Source of the DNA: Asanoa ferruginea
Lineage (GTDB): Bacteria; Actinomycetota; Actinomycetes; Mycobacteriales; Micromonosporaceae
DNA length: 64,000 bases
Direction: 5' to 3'
Assembly: GCF_003387075.1 (NCBI RefSeq)
Contig: NZ_QUMQ01000001.1
Span: 5,394,001-5,458,000 of the forward strand
Numbering within the stretch: position 1 is the first letter of the stretch; every line of letters begins with the position of its first letter. This document shows positions 9,040 to 18,822 of this stretch, piece after piece. The notes below the pieces were generated by a model that made no database searches, was not told the DNA's origin, and saw only the letters and a list, made by a program, of their open reading frames with translations. A program made the translations under genes and the position numbers.

Positions 9040-12000
9040 GCCTCGTGCTCGGTTGACAGCGCGCGCGCCCGTTCGGCGGTCGCCCGGACATCGGCGACCG
9101 GCTCGCCGCGGGCGTGCATCAACCGCGCGCGCAGCAGGAGCAGCAGGCCTTCGGCGTAGCGCTCGCCGTGCGAGTCGAGGAGTGCGTCGGCCCGGTCGAG
9201 GGCGGCGGTCGCCTCGTCGAGTTTCTCGGCTGCCAGCCACATCTCGCCGAGCAGCCCATACCAGGTGGACAGGCCGGAGCGCGGCGGCTCGTCGAGCGCC
9301 ACGGCGATGAGGCCTTCCGCCTCCAACGCGGCGCCGGCCGGATCCTGGCCCGTCACGGCGTGCGCCCAGCACCGGGCCAGCCGCTGGTAGCCACCGAAGT
9401 AGGCGAACGAGAACTCGCTGTCGGCGGCGATACCCTTTCGCGCCACGCGTAGCGCGAACGCGGGGTCGCCGGCGAGCGCCGCGGCGGTGACCGCGAAGGC
9501 GGCCCAGACGGTGACCACATAAGGGTCGTCGCCGATGGCCGCCTCGATCGTGTCGAGTTGCGTGCGCGCCGCGCCGACGTCACCGTGCAACGCGGTCATC
9601 AGCGCGAGCATGACGGGCCCGAGCATCCGCAGGTCACGCCGGAGCTGGTCGTCGCGACCATGTGCGACGGCGTCCTGCACGGTCGAGTTGGTCCGGCTCA
9701 GATACCGGAACGCCTCGCCGATGTTGCCGATTTCCCACTGGTGGATGCCCCAGGCATACCGGCCGTAGGCCCGCACGATCGGGTCGGAGGACGCCTCGCC
9801 CTCGTCGAGCAGCCGGCGGGCCAACCTGCCGGCCCGGTCCAGTTCTAGGGCCTGGGCGTGCGCCACCCAGCGGGAGAAGAGCAGCTCGGCGGCGTCGCGG
9901 TCGCGACCGAGGCCACGCGCGAGCTGTTCGGCCCGTGCCAACTGCTCGAACGGCGCGCCGTGGTAGCCCTGGCGCATCCCGTCGACCGCCGTCAACAGCG
10001 AGAGGGCGGACAGCTCGAGGTCGGCCAGGCCCGCGGCTTGGGCCACCCGCCCGCCCGTCCGCAAGTGCCGCACCGCGGCATCGAACGCCGACTTGGCCGC
10101 CGCGCAGCGGCCCGCGCGGACCAGGGTGGCCGCGGTGCGAGCCGGGTCGGCGATCGGGCCGGCCGACCACAGATGGTGGGCGAGGCGCTCGGCCATCGGC
10201 TCGTCCTCGGCGGCCGCGGCCTCGAGAGCGTCAGCGATCAGCAGGTGCAGCCGGGCGGCGTGGGGTGGCGAGATGGCCCCGACGATCGACTCACGAACAA
10301 GGTCATGGGCGAAGCGCGACGTGTAGGGATTCTCCGGTGCGGACTCGATCAACCCGAGCCCTTCCAACGGTTCGAGACGGTCGAGACACGTCTCCACGTC
10401 GAGCCCGGCCGTGCGCGCGAGCAACGCCAGCTCGAACTCCCGGCCGATCAGCGCCGCGATCTCCAGCAAGCCCTTGGCATCGTCGCCCAGCCCGGCCACC
10501 CGATCGAGAACGACGTGCCGCACGGTGCCAGGAACCATGGTCCGCGCCGCCGCGCCCTCGGTGCGCGCCTCGTCGCCGGCGAGCAGCCGGGCCAGCTCCC
10601 TGACGAAGAAGGGGTTGCCGCCGGTGCGAGCGTGGATCTCATCGGTGACCCGCGGCTCCGGGTGTTGGCCGGACTCCCGGCGCACCAGCTCAGCGACCTC
10701 GGCCGGGCCGAGCGGGCCGAGCCGGACGCGCCGGTGAAACCGCACCCGGCTGGCCGCGGCGAGCATCCGGCGCAGCTCCGGACCGGGCGCGGGGGCCCGG
10801 ACGCGCAGCGCCCCGATCACGGCGGTGCCGCCCGGCAGCCGGGCCGCGAGGTGGCCGAACAGTTCGAGCGAGGCGGCGTCGGCCCACTGGAGATCGTCGA
10901 CGAACAGCACCACCGGCCGGTGCGCCGACACCTGGCCGACGACGGCGACCGCCTGCTCGAAGAGGCGGAACTGGCTGCCGCCGTCGGGCAGCGCCGGGAC
11001 GGCGGCCGGTCCCATCAGACTGCCGAGCTCGCCGGCCCGAAACTGTTCCCGCGCGACTGGCGGCAGGGCGTCGACGACCGTGCCGACCGCCTGCACCCAC
11101 GGCCACATCGACGGCGCGACGTCACCCTCCAGGCAGCGCCCCCAGGCGACCAGCGCGCCGCGCCGCTCGGCCTCGGCGGCGAGCTCTTCCAGCAGGCACG
11201 TCTTGCCCACCCCTGGCTCACCCTCGACGAGGCCGAGCCCCATCCCGCCGGCGAGCGCCGACTCCACGGTGCGTCGCAGCACCGCGAGATCCTCGGCCCG
11301 GCCGACCAGGCGACCAGACGGCGGGGTGGTGGCCGGCGGTTCTTCCACCGGCGCCGAGTCGAGCACCCGCCGGTGTGCCGACACCAGCGCCGGGCCGGGG
11401 TCGATGCCGAGGTCGTCGGCCAGCCGGGCGCGGACCGCCCGCAACAGTGACAGTGCTTCCGCCTGCTGGCCGGCGGCGGCGAGGGCAACGGCAAGACTGG
11501 CCTGGACGGCTTCGTGCAGTGGCGCCATCCGCGCGGCGAGCTGCAACGACTGGAGCACGCGACCGGGCTGCCCCCGTGCCACCGCGAGCCCGGCCGCGGC
11601 CACGCACGCGTCGAAGAACTCGGCGTCGAGCGCCGCGAAGATGGACATCCCGGCCGAGCCGTGCGCCAGGCCGTCACCGGCTGAGCCGTGCCACAGCCCC
11701 AGCGCTCGCACGTAGGAGTCGAGCCCCACTTCGGACCGTTGCTCGGCGACGGCGACCTTGGCCGACTCGACAAGCTCCCGGAACAAGGCGACGTCGAGGA
11801 TGCCGGGGCCGGCGACGAAGAGATAACCGTTGCCGTGGCGCCGCAGAAAGGAGCCGTTCTCCCGGGCCGGCAGCGTGGGCTCCAGCAGTCGCCGCAGCGC
11901 ACCGACGTATTTCTGCACGATGTTGGCGGCCGAGGCCGGAACGTCGTCGGCCCAGACCCGGTCGACCAACTCGCTCATGGTGAGGGGCTTCCCCCCGCTG

Positions 12001-12122
12001 GCGAGCAGCACCGCGAGCAGATAGGCCTGTTGCCGGGGACCCGCGTCGAGCTCGACGCCATCCCGCCAGATCCTGAGCGGCCCGAGAATCTGCAATCGCA
12101 GATCGCCGCCGGCGGAAGCCAT
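8991..12122 (-). CDS. BTAD/AAA-ATPase transcriptional regulator (AfsR/SARP-like)
   Basis: A 1043-residue multidomain regulator. Residues 1-105 are an OmpR-type winged helix (LQILGPLRIWRDG..., LTMSELVDRVW). Residues 105-250 form the bacterial transcriptional activation domain. From about 270 an AAA/STAND ATPase follows with Walker A GEPGVGKT near residue 302 and a Walker-B-like VVLFVDDLQWAD. The C-terminal 400 residues look like TPR-type helical repeats. Such proteins activate nearby secondary-metabolism or physiological genes. No biosynthetic cluster is in view, so its targets are open. Convergent 49-base overlap with the MFS gene. Confidence 0.92.
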   Translation of the reverse strand: MASAGGDLRLQILGPLRIWRDGVELDAGPRQQAYLLAVLLASGGKPLTMSELVDRVWADDVPASAANIVQKYVGALRRLLEPTLPARENGSFLRRHGNGYLFVAGPGILDVALFRELVESAKVAVAEQRSEVGLDSYVRALGLWHGSAGDGLAHGSAGMSIFAALDAEFFDACVAAAGLAVARGQPGRVLQSLQLAARMAPLHEAVQASLAVALAAAGQQAEALSLLRAVRARLADDLGIDPGPALVSAHRRVLDSAPVEEPPATTPPSGRLVGRAEDLAVLRRTVESALAGGMGLGLVEGEPGVGKTCLLEELAAEAERRGALVAWGRCLEGDVAPSMWPWVQAVGTVVDALPPVAREQFRAGELGSLMGPAAVPALPDGGSQFRLFEQAVAVVGQVSAHRPVVLFVDDLQWADAASLELFGHLAARLPGGTAVIGALRVRAPAPGPELRRMLAAASRVRFHRRVRLGPLGPAEVAELVRRESGQHPEPRVTDEIHARTGGNPFFVRELARLLAGDEARTEGAAARTMVPGTVRHVVLDRVAGLGDDAKGLLEIAALIGREFELALLARTAGLDVETCLDRLEPLEGLGLIESAPENPYTSRFAHDLVRESIVGAISPPHAARLHLLIADALEAAAAEDEPMAERLAHHLWSAGPIADPARTAATLVRAGRCAAAKSAFDAAVRHLRTGGRVAQAAGLADLELSALSLLTAVDGMRQGYHGAPFEQLARAEQLARGLGRDRDAAELLFSRWVAHAQALELDRAGRLARRLLDEGEASSDPIVRAYGRYAWGIHQWEIGNIGEAFRYLSRTNSTVQDAVAHGRDDQLRRDLRMLGPVMLALMTALHGDVGAARTQLDTIEAAIGDDPYVVTVWAAFAVTAAALAGDPAFALRVARKGIAADSEFSFAYFGGYQRLARCWAHAVTGQDPAGAALEAEGLIAVALDEPPRSGLSTWYGLLGEMWLAAEKLDEATAALDRADALLDSHGERYAEGLLLLLRARLMHARGEPVADVRATAERARALSTEHEAHLFAARAEELLATLV

Positions 12123-12201
12123 GCCTACTCCTCGTCACCCGTCCCGGCGTCAATGATGGATCACCGTGCGCGCGGGGGGAAACCGCCCGAGCAGCCGGAA
12201 C

Positions 12202-13446
12202 TCAGCCGGCGAGCTGGGCGCGGCGGCGGAAGAGGAAGGCCCGTTCGGCGGGGTTGCCGGCCAGCGCGATGGCCCGGTCGTACGCCATCCGCGCCTCGTT
12301 GTCGTGCCCGAGCCGCCGCAGCAGGTCGGCGCGCGCGGCGTGGAAGGCGTGGTATCCGTCGAGGACCTCGGCGAGCCGGTCGATCTCGGCGAGCCCGGCC
12401 CCGGGGCCGTCGACCTCGGCGACCGCGACCGCGCGGTTCAGCCGCACGATCGGCGAGGGGTCGATCAGCGCCATCCGGCCGTAGAGGGCGACGATCGCGG
12501 ACCAGTTGGTGTCGCGGGCCGACGCGGCCTCGTCGTGGACCGCGTTGATCGCGGCCAGCAACTGGTAATGCCCGGCGGGGTCACCGCCGGCCGCCACCGC
12601 CGCGATCCGCTCCCGGACCAGGGCGTTGCCTTCGGCGATGAGGGTGCGGTCCCACGCGCCGCGGTCCTGTTCGTCGAGGGTCACCAGCTCGCCGGTGGGT
12701 GACACCCGCGCCGGCCGGCGGGCGTCGGTGAGGAGCATCAGGGCGAGCAGCCCGGCGACCTCGCCGTCGCCCGGCAGCAGGGTTCGCAACAGCCGGCCGA
12801 GCTGGATCGCCTGGTCGGTGAGATCGACGCGCACCGGGTCGTCGCCCTCGCCGGCCAGATAGCCCTCGTTGAAGATGAGGTAGACGACCGCGAGCACGCC
12901 CGCGAGCCGCTCGCGGATGTCGCCGGCCGAGGGCACCCGGTAGGGAATGCGCGCCGCCTTGATCTTCGCCTTGGCCCGGGTGAGCCGCCGCGCCATCGCG
13001 GTCTCCTGCACCAGAAAGGCGCGCGCGATCTCCGCGACGGTGAGGCCGCCGAGCAGGCGCAGGGTGAGCGCCACCCGGGCGTCCATCGCGAGCGCGGGGT
13101 GGCAGCAGGTGAAGACCAGCCTGAGCCGGTCGTCCTCGACCGGGCCGGTCGGCTCGGGAGGGGCGTCGTCATACACGATCCGGGCCGCCTGGTGCTTGGC
13201 GTCGCGCTGCGACTCGCGACGGAGCCAATCGATGGCCTTGCGGGCCGCGGTGGTGGCGAGCCAACCACCAGGATTCGGGGGTACGCCCTGGCGTGGCCAC
13301 CGCTCCGCGGCCGCCGCGAACGCCTCGGCGGTCGCTTCCTCGGCGACGTCGAGGTCGCCGAAGCGGCGCCTGAGGTCGGCGACCAGCCGCGCCCACTCAT
13401 CCCGGTGAGCACGGGTGATCGCCTGGTCGACGGTGAAACCGGTCAT
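12202..13446 (-). CDS. ECF42-type RNA polymerase sigma factor with C-terminal TPR-like extension
   Basis: A 414-residue sigma factor. The N-terminal 170 residues hold sigma region 2 (LRRRFGDLDVAEEATAEAF) and region 4 (LRLLGGLTVAEIARAFLV). The long C-terminal part (VYLIFNEGYLAGEG, then TPR-like helices ending PAERAFLFRRRAQL) is the DUF6596/TPR extension that defines the ECF42 group, which works without an anti-sigma factor. Start ATG at 13446 overlaps the stop of the DGPF gene by ATGA. The ECF42-DGPF pairing is known to be conserved in actinobacteria. The inducing signal is unknown. Confidence 0.93.
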   Translation of the reverse strand: MTGFTVDQAITRAHRDEWARLVADLRRRFGDLDVAEEATAEAFAAAAERWPRQGVPPNPGGWLATTAARKAIDWLRRESQRDAKHQAARIVYDDAPPEPTGPVEDDRLRLVFTCCHPALAMDARVALTLRLLGGLTVAEIARAFLVQETAMARRLTRAKAKIKAARIPYRVPSAGDIRERLAGVLAVVYLIFNEGYLAGEGDDPVRVDLTDQAIQLGRLLRTLLPGDGEVAGLLALMLLTDARRPARVSPTGELVTLDEQDRGAWDRTLIAEGNALVRERIAAVAAGGDPAGHYQLLAAINAVHDEAASARDTNWSAIVALYGRMALIDPSPIVRLNRAVAVAEVDGPGAGLAEIDRLAEVLDGYHAFHAARADLLRRLGHDNEARMAYDRAIALAGNPAERAFLFRRRAQLAG

Positions 13447-13823
13447 TTCTCCCCGGCGTCGTGACGCGGGCTCTGCCCAGGACCGCGGAACCGGTGCACC
13501 TCTTGCGGCCAGTCGAGCGCCGTCGCGAGCCGGCCGGCCCAATAGCGCGCCGCCTCGTCGTCGGCCACGTCGACGACGCAGAAGCCGCCGAGGTGCTCCT
13601 TGGTCTCCACGAACGGCCCGTCGGTGAAAACGGGCCTGCCATCGACCGACTCGACGCTGCACACCGCGGTGGACCGATCGAGCCCGCCGTTGGTGAAGAT
13701 CAGGACATCCTGCGCCAGCATCTCCCGGAGCACCACATGCGCGGCCCGGCTCTTCTCGCCGATCTGCTCCGCCGTGTGTTCCGGCACCCATTCATCGTTG
13801 AAGGTGATCAGGTATTCCGTCAT
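13443..13823 (-). CDS. YCII-related DGPF-domain protein
   Basis: A 126-residue protein of the YCII superfamily, with the DGPF signature (VFTDGPFVETKEHLGGF) in the middle. These small proteins of unknown chemistry are the usual genetic partners and targets of ECF42 sigma factors. The start is ATG 13823 (MTEYLITFND), 7 bases after the ribosome-binding site GGGAG; the ATG at 13829 sits almost on that site and is less likely. Cytoplasmic. Its stop overlaps the sigma gene start. Confidence 0.9.
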   Translation of the reverse strand: MTEYLITFNDEWVPEHTAEQIGEKSRAAHVVLREMLAQDVLIFTNGGLDRSTAVCSVESVDGRPVFTDGPFVETKEHLGGFCVVDVADDEAARYWAGRLATALDWPQEVHRFRGPGQSPRHDAGEK

Positions 13824-13871
13824 GGTCATCTCCCTTCGGCATGGCCCGGCCGGCCGCCGCACACCAGTTCC

Positions 13872-13897
13872 ACGAACGGCCGCGCCCTAATACGACA
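13872..13897 (-). promoter_or_regulatory. Candidate ECF42-dependent promoter
   Basis: On the minus strand TGTCGT (13897-13892) is followed 17 bases on by CGTG, 49-plus bases ahead of the DGPF gene. From memory, ECF42 promoters have TGTCGA at -35 and CGA/TC at -10, so this is an imperfect match in the right place and suggests autoregulation of the pair. Confidence 0.35.
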
Positions 13898-13968
13898 CCA
13901 TCCCGGGAATTCCGCCTGCGGACCGGCCTACTTCAGCTTGAGCGGTTGATATGACCTATTAGCCATGC

Positions 13969-16900
13969 TTGTCCGTTTGGCGGCCAACTCCGTGGGTACC
14001 CCAGGCCGTGACCGCCGCGCAGCGTCTGGCAGGGCGCTATCTGTCCCGGACGGGCTCGGTCGTCGCACGCTTGGGCCGGTGGCGCGCGGTCTATCTGGCG
14101 ATCATCGTGGTGGTCGCCCCGGTGCTCTACGGCTTCGACCCGACCCGGACCGCCGCGGTGGTGATCGCGGGCGGCGCCAGCGTGCTCGCGATCGTCGTCG
14201 CGGTGCGGCGTCGGACCGTACGCCGCGGTGGCGCCTGGCTGTTGATCGCCCTGGCCGCGACCCTGCTGACAGTTGGCGACGCGTTCGTCGCCGCCGCCAC
14301 CACCGGCGTCGTCCGCTCGGCCGAGTTCCCGAACGTCCCCGACGTCGTCTTCCTGAGCGCCTATCTGCCGCTGACGGTCGGGGTGCTCTGGCTGGCCCAG
14401 CCGAACCCCGCGTCCCGCAACCCCTTGCTCATCCTCGACGTCGCCGTGTTCACGTTGGCCGGGTCGCTCGTCGCCTGGATCCTGGTGTTGCGGCCCGCGA
14501 TCGACACGCCCAACCCGGGCGCGTTGGACCTGACCATCGCGGTCACCACCGTGGTCGGATATGTCGCCGTGCTCGCCGCCGCCATCGGTGCCCTGATCGC
14601 CGTGGGACGCAGCCCGGCGATCGTGCTGATCGGTGTCGGCACCGCGGTGTTCCTGTTCGCCGACCTGCTCTACATCCGGGCCCGCGTGATCGGGACGTGG
14701 GGTGAGTCGGCACCCGCCGCCTTCCTGTTGTTGGTCTCGGTCGCCGCGTGTGGGCTCGCGGCGCTGCTGCCGATGCGGGACACCGGACACGACGCGCGGC
14801 GGGCCGGTCGCCGGCTCGGGCTGGCCGGCATGTGCGTGATCTCGATCGGTCTGGTGGCGGCGCCCACCGCGCTGCTCGTCGAGGCGAGCCGGGGAAACGT
14901 ACAGACCGGAATTGTGATCGGGATCGTCGCGGTCGTCATCGCGGTGCTGGTCCTGGCCAGGGTGGTGCTCTACGCCCACGCCAGCCGGCGCCGCGCGGGC
15001 GTGACGTCCGTGGTCCGCAGGACGTTGCGCAAGCTCGCGATCGCCACCGACGAACGGCAGGTACGCGCCTCGCTCCGGACCGCGGTCCGCGAGATGCTGC
15101 CCGACAGCGACGTGCGACTCGTCCGCGACGGGCGGCGCGGCGTCACGCCTGAGGTGCGGGAGGACCCGCACGGCGAACTCATCTACCCGCTCGACAGCGG
15201 CGCGGCGGTCGAAGCCGAGGCGGGCGAGGACGGGGTGACGACCGCCGGGGGAGTCGCCGTCGTGACCGCGCCGGTCGCCCTGCTCGACGAGTACTACCAG
15301 GCGCTTCAGGCGATCCTCGACCAGGCGGCGCTGGCGCTGGACCGGATCGACCTGCTCCGCCGGCTCCGGGAACGTGAGCGGGAGCGCTACTTCCGCAGCA
15401 TCGTGACCACGAGCACCGACGTGATCCTGATCAGCCACAACGACCACATCGAGTACGTCAGCCCGTCGGCCACCCGGATGTTCGGCCACGACGTACGCGG
15501 CAAGCGGTTCGAGCGCCTGGTCACGCCGGCCGAGGCGGGCCGCGCGGGGTGGGGCAGCGTCGAAGACGGCGCCGAGGGCGTCGTCGACCGACCAGGCATG
15601 AGCGCGTCGGTGGTGCAGGTCTACCGACGCGACCTGACCGCCGACCCGACCGTCAGGGGAGTGGTGACCACGCTGCGCGACGTCACCCAGGAGCGGGCGC
15701 TGCGCCGCGACCTGGAGCGCCGTGCCAACCAGGACGCGCTGACCGGGCTCGCGAACCCCAAGCGGTTCCAGGAGGACATGCGCGACGGCCGCCGCGGCAC
15801 GGGTGGCCGGGCCACGCTCTTCGTCGACCTCGACGACTTCAAGATTGTCAACGACACGTTCGGGCACCAGATCGGTGACGGGCTGCTGGTGCTCATCGCC
15901 CGCCGGATCGAGGCATGCGTCGGCGCGGGCGACCTGGTCGCCCGGCTCGGTGGCGACGAGTTCGGTGTGCTGCTGCGCGACGTGGACGCCGGGCGGGCGC
16001 GGGCGATCACCCAGCGCATCTCGGACGCCCTCGCCGAACCGGCCGTGGTGAGTGGTGTCCGGGTCGACGCGCAGGCCAGCATCGGACTCGCGTACGTGGC
16101 CGACCACGGCGATCCCGACGTGCTGCTGCGCGAGGCCGACAGCGCGCTCTACAGCGCGAAGGCGGCGGGCAAGGGCCGCTGGCGTCAATACCGGCCGGGT
16201 ATGCCGGCGCCGACGCGCCAACACCTGGGCCTGCGGGACCGGCTCACGCGAGCGTTGGCCTCGAACACTCTCGCACTGCACTATCAGCCGATCGTGGACA
16301 CCGCCACGGCCGAGCCGACCGGGTTCGAGGCACTGCTGCGGCTGCGGGACGGCGGGCCGCCGATCTCCGCCACGGAGATCGTCCAGGTGGCCGAGTCGAC
16401 CGGGCTCGTCGCCGAGATCGGCGACTGGGCGCTGGCCCGGGCGCTACAGGACGTACCCAGGCTCAACCGCGGCTCGGCGCCGGACCGGTACGTCGCGGTC
16501 AATGTGGCGCCGCGGCAGCTACGCCTGCCGGACTTCGGTGAGCGGGTCACCCGGCAACTCGCGCACGCCGGCGTACCGCCGGACCGGCTGGTCCTCGAGA
16601 TCACCGAAGGCGAGTTGGTCGGCGAGAACGAGCGGGCCTGGGCAGACCTCGACAACCTGCGCACCGAGGGCGTACGCGTGGCGATCGACGACTACGGCAC
16701 GGGGTACGCGTCCCTGTCCTACCTCCGGCAGACCGCCATCGACCTGTTGAAGATCGATAGTTCGTTCCTGGCCGACCCGGGCTCCGCGCGAACCCGGGTG
16801 CTCGTCCAGGCGGTCGCCGATGTCGCCCGGCGGCTCGGGCTCGACCTGGTGGCCGAGGGCGTCCACGACCCGGCCTGCCGGCACCTGCTGCTCGACGTCG

Positions 16901-16989
16901 GCTGCCGGTATGCGCAGGGCCACCTGTTCGCCAGGCCGATGCCGGCGGACGCGGCGGGCCGCTGGCGCTTCACCGAGAACGCCGCCTGA
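13969..16989 (+). CDS. Membrane-bound PAS-GGDEF-EAL protein, c-di-GMP synthase/phosphodiesterase
   Basis: About 1006 residues. Roughly eight membrane segments occupy residues 35-330, followed by a linker, a PAS-like domain (VILISHNDHIEYVSPSATRMF), a GGDEF domain with intact G661-G-D-E-F665, and an EAL domain with E787-A-L and the other phosphodiesterase residues (NVAPRQL, EITEGE, IDDYGTGYASL, LKIDSSF, VAEGV). Both catalytic sites therefore look competent. Start TTG 13969 or GTG 14008; neither has a strong ribosome-binding site. Probably turns a membrane-sensed cue into c-di-GMP level, which controls development in actinomycetes. Confidence 0.93.
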   Translation: MSVWRPTPWVPQAVTAAQRLAGRYLSRTGSVVARLGRWRAVYLAIIVVVAPVLYGFDPTRTAAVVIAGGASVLAIVVAVRRRTVRRGGAWLLIALAATLLTVGDAFVAAATTGVVRSAEFPNVPDVVFLSAYLPLTVGVLWLAQPNPASRNPLLILDVAVFTLAGSLVAWILVLRPAIDTPNPGALDLTIAVTTVVGYVAVLAAAIGALIAVGRSPAIVLIGVGTAVFLFADLLYIRARVIGTWGESAPAAFLLLVSVAACGLAALLPMRDTGHDARRAGRRLGLAGMCVISIGLVAAPTALLVEASRGNVQTGIVIGIVAVVIAVLVLARVVLYAHASRRRAGVTSVVRRTLRKLAIATDERQVRASLRTAVREMLPDSDVRLVRDGRRGVTPEVREDPHGELIYPLDSGAAVEAEAGEDGVTTAGGVAVVTAPVALLDEYYQALQAILDQAALALDRIDLLRRLRERERERYFRSIVTTSTDVILISHNDHIEYVSPSATRMFGHDVRGKRFERLVTPAEAGRAGWGSVEDGAEGVVDRPGMSASVVQVYRRDLTADPTVRGVVTTLRDVTQERALRRDLERRANQDALTGLANPKRFQEDMRDGRRGTGGRATLFVDLDDFKIVNDTFGHQIGDGLLVLIARRIEACVGAGDLVARLGGDEFGVLLRDVDAGRARAITQRISDALAEPAVVSGVRVDAQASIGLAYVADHGDPDVLLREADSALYSAKAAGKGRWRQYRPGMPAPTRQHLGLRDRLTRALASNTLALHYQPIVDTATAEPTGFEALLRLRDGGPPISATEIVQVAESTGLVAEIGDWALARALQDVPRLNRGSAPDRYVAVNVAPRQLRLPDFGERVTRQLAHAGVPPDRLVLEITEGELVGENERAWADLDNLRTEGVRVAIDDYGTGYASLSYLRQTAIDLLKIDSSFLADPGSARTRVLVQAVADVARRLGLDLVAEGVHDPACRHLLLDVGCRYAQGHLFARPMPADAAGRWRFTENAA

Positions 16990-17118
16990 CGCCCGGCGCT
17001 CTTGTGGCTGACCTCACTGCTGGCCCGGGGCCCGCGTACGCCGGGGAAATGCTGCCGAAGGATTAGCCGTTGGCCTAAGGAGCCACCCCTGGCATCGCTC
17101 TCGGAGAGGTCCTCGCAC

Positions 17119-17535
17119 GTGTTCAGGTCGATGATGAAGTCCAAGATCCACCGGGCCACGGTGACCCAGGCCGACCTGCACTATGTGGGCTCGATCACGA
17201 TCGACGCCGACCTCATGGAAGCAGCCGATCTGCTGCCGGGTGAGCGGGTCGACGTGCTCGACGTCAACAACGGCGCGCGGCTGACGACGTACGTCATCGA
17301 AGGTCCTCGTGGTTCTGGTGTGATCGGGATCAACGGCGCCGCCGCCCGGCTGGTCAGCCCGGGCGATCTGGTGATCATCGTCGCCTACGCGTGGGTGCCG
17401 GACGCCGAGGCGCGCGCCCTCGAACCGCGGGTGGTGTTCGTCGACGAGCACAACGCGATCGTCACGACCGGCACCGACCCGGCGGCCGTCCCCGACGGTT
17501 TCGGCCTCATCCCGGGCGACCACCTGGCGGATTAG
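17119..17535 (+). CDS. panD: Aspartate 1-decarboxylase
   Basis: A 138-residue pyruvoyl enzyme that makes beta-alanine from L-aspartate for pantothenate and coenzyme A. Starting at the GTG at 17119 puts the self-cleavage site at Gly24-Ser25 (HYVG|SITID), exactly the family position, which supports this start over the ATG at 17131. [14 protein letters not shown] and GINGAAARL are family signatures. A GAGAGG ribosome-binding site lies 9 bases upstream. It stands alone here, without panB or panC beside it. Confidence 0.96.
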   Translation: MFRSMMKSKIHRATVTQADLHYVGSITIDADLMEAADLLPGERVDVLDVNNGARLTTYVIEGPRGSGVIGINGAAARLVSPGDLVIIVAYAWVPDAEARALEPRVVFVDEHNAIVTTGTDPAAVPDGFGLIPGDHLAD

Positions 17536-17540
17536 CCGGA

Positions 17541-17563
17541 CCGGCCGGTTGGAAACCAGCCGG
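17541..17563. terminator. Hairpin between convergent panD and nuclease genes
   Basis: A 10-base stem with one mismatch (17541-17550 with 17554-17563, loop of 3) lies between the convergent stops. No T-run follows on either strand, so it may be a weak bidirectional terminator. Confidence 0.45.
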
Positions 17564-17577
17564 CCCGGCGTTAGCCG

Positions 17578-18822
17578 CTAGTGGCGGTGGAGGGCCAGGT
17601 CGGCCCAGACCAGCCGGTGGTCCGAGGTCGGGAAGCCGTTGACGGCCGACCACTCCGTGCCGAAGACGCCGGTCAGCCGGAACAGCGGGTCGGCCTGCAC
17701 GGGCCAGAACACGCCCGAGCCGACGATCTTCGTGCCCGCGCGCGGCAGCACGTAGTCGGCGTGCAGGTTGCCCGGCGCGCCGTCGGCGAAGTCCGCGGTG
17801 TCGAAGCGCGGGTCGCCCTGGTGCGTCAGGTTGGCGCCGCCCTGAAGCGCGCTCGCCTCGACCGCACCGGCACTGGTCGGGAAGGTGTGGGCGTTGATCA
17901 GCGGGTTGTCGGTCAACTGCCGCACCGCGTTCTGGTAGGAGTCACCGTCGAAGGGGTCGGCGTTCTGGTCGCCGGCGATCACGAACGTCGCGCCGGGCTT
18001 CAGACCGCCGCGCCGGCCCTTGTCGTCGTAGATGTAACGCGACTTCTGCGGCGAGATGTAGTCGGCCCAGAACCGGATCTCGTCGTGGTTGCGCCGGCCG
18101 TTGCGGTCCTCGGGCCCGTCGAAGGTCGGCGGCGTCGGGTGCGACACCAGGAAGTGCACGGTCCTGCCGCGCACCTTGACCGGCACGTCCCAGTGGCTCT
18201 TCGACGACAGCCGCAGGACCGCCTGCTCCTCGGGGGAGTAGTAGTCGGTCGGCATCGCGTTGCCGGGCATGTCCTTCCACTTGAAGAGCTGGAAGGTGCG
18301 GGCCGCGTGCACGTCGATCGGATACTTCGAGTAGACGACCATGCCGTATTGGCCCGGGAACACGCCGAAGCCGTAGGAGTCGTCGCCGTAGGCCTGGTCG
18401 CCGGGCGTGGTGTCGATGACGCCGTTGTTGTTGAGGTCGAACCCGGAGGAGATGCCGGTGTTCGACGGCGCCACGAACCGGTAGGGGTAGCGCTGCGCCG
18501 GCGCGCCGTTCTGCGAGACCGCGAGGTAGTTGTCGGCGAACAGCTTCGCCGCCACGGGGTCGTAGTCGAACTCGTTGATCAGCACGACGTCGGGATGGGC
18601 GCGCTGGATGACCTCCGCGACGTTGTGCGCCTGGCGCCGGTAGACGTCGTCGACGTCAGGGTTGGCCAGGTGCTCACGGAGCAGGCCCTGCGCGGGCCGG
18701 TTCAGTGACAGGTTGTAGGTCGCGAAGCGGACGTCGTCGTCGCGGCCGTGCGCGGTCGCCGGGGTGGCACCGACACCGATCAGGGCTGTGCTGAGCACAG
18801 CGGCCAAGAGAATTCGGTTCAT
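17578..18822 (-). CDS. Secreted endonuclease/exonuclease/phosphatase-family protein
   Basis: A 414-residue protein with a clear signal peptide (MNRILLAAVLSTALIGVGATPATA). The mature part has the EEP-fold motifs: RFATYNLSLN, VVLINEFDYD, a central HFLVSHPTPP, FVIAGDQNADP and the C-terminal SDHRLVWADLAL. The GDQNADP and SDH motifs carry the metal-binding and catalytic Asp/Asn/His. Such secreted proteins are often annotated as nucleases or phosphatases; whether it attacks DNA, RNA or phospholipid cannot be told. Monocistronic, with GAGG ahead of the ATG. Confidence 0.92.
   Translation of the reverse strand: MNRILLAAVLSTALIGVGATPATAHGRDDDVRFATYNLSLNRPAQGLLREHLANPDVDDVYRRQAHNVAEVIQRAHPDVVLINEFDYDPVAAKLFADNYLAVSQNGAPAQRYPYRFVAPSNTGISSGFDLNNNGVIDTTPGDQAYGDDSYGFGVFPGQYGMVVYSKYPIDVHAARTFQLFKWKDMPGNAMPTDYYSPEEQAVLRLSSKSHWDVPVKVRGRTVHFLVSHPTPPTFDGPEDRNGRRNHDEIRFWADYISPQKSRYIYDDKGRRGGLKPGATFVIAGDQNADPFDGDSYQNAVRQLTDNPLINAHTFPTSAGAVEASALQGGANLTHQGDPRFDTADFADGAPGNLHADYVLPRAGTKIVGSGVFWPVQADPLFRLTGVFGTEWSAVNGFPTSDHRLVWADLALHRH

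Noticed and set aside
7768-13862. Possible biosynthetic gene cluster because of the BTAD regulator and exporter
   Set aside because: No synthase, NRPS, PKS, terpene or RiPP genes are in the window; the neighbours are unrelated.
13933-16281. 782-codon minus-strand frame
   Set aside because: It is the antisense shadow of the GGDEF-EAL gene and lacks any recognisable domain.
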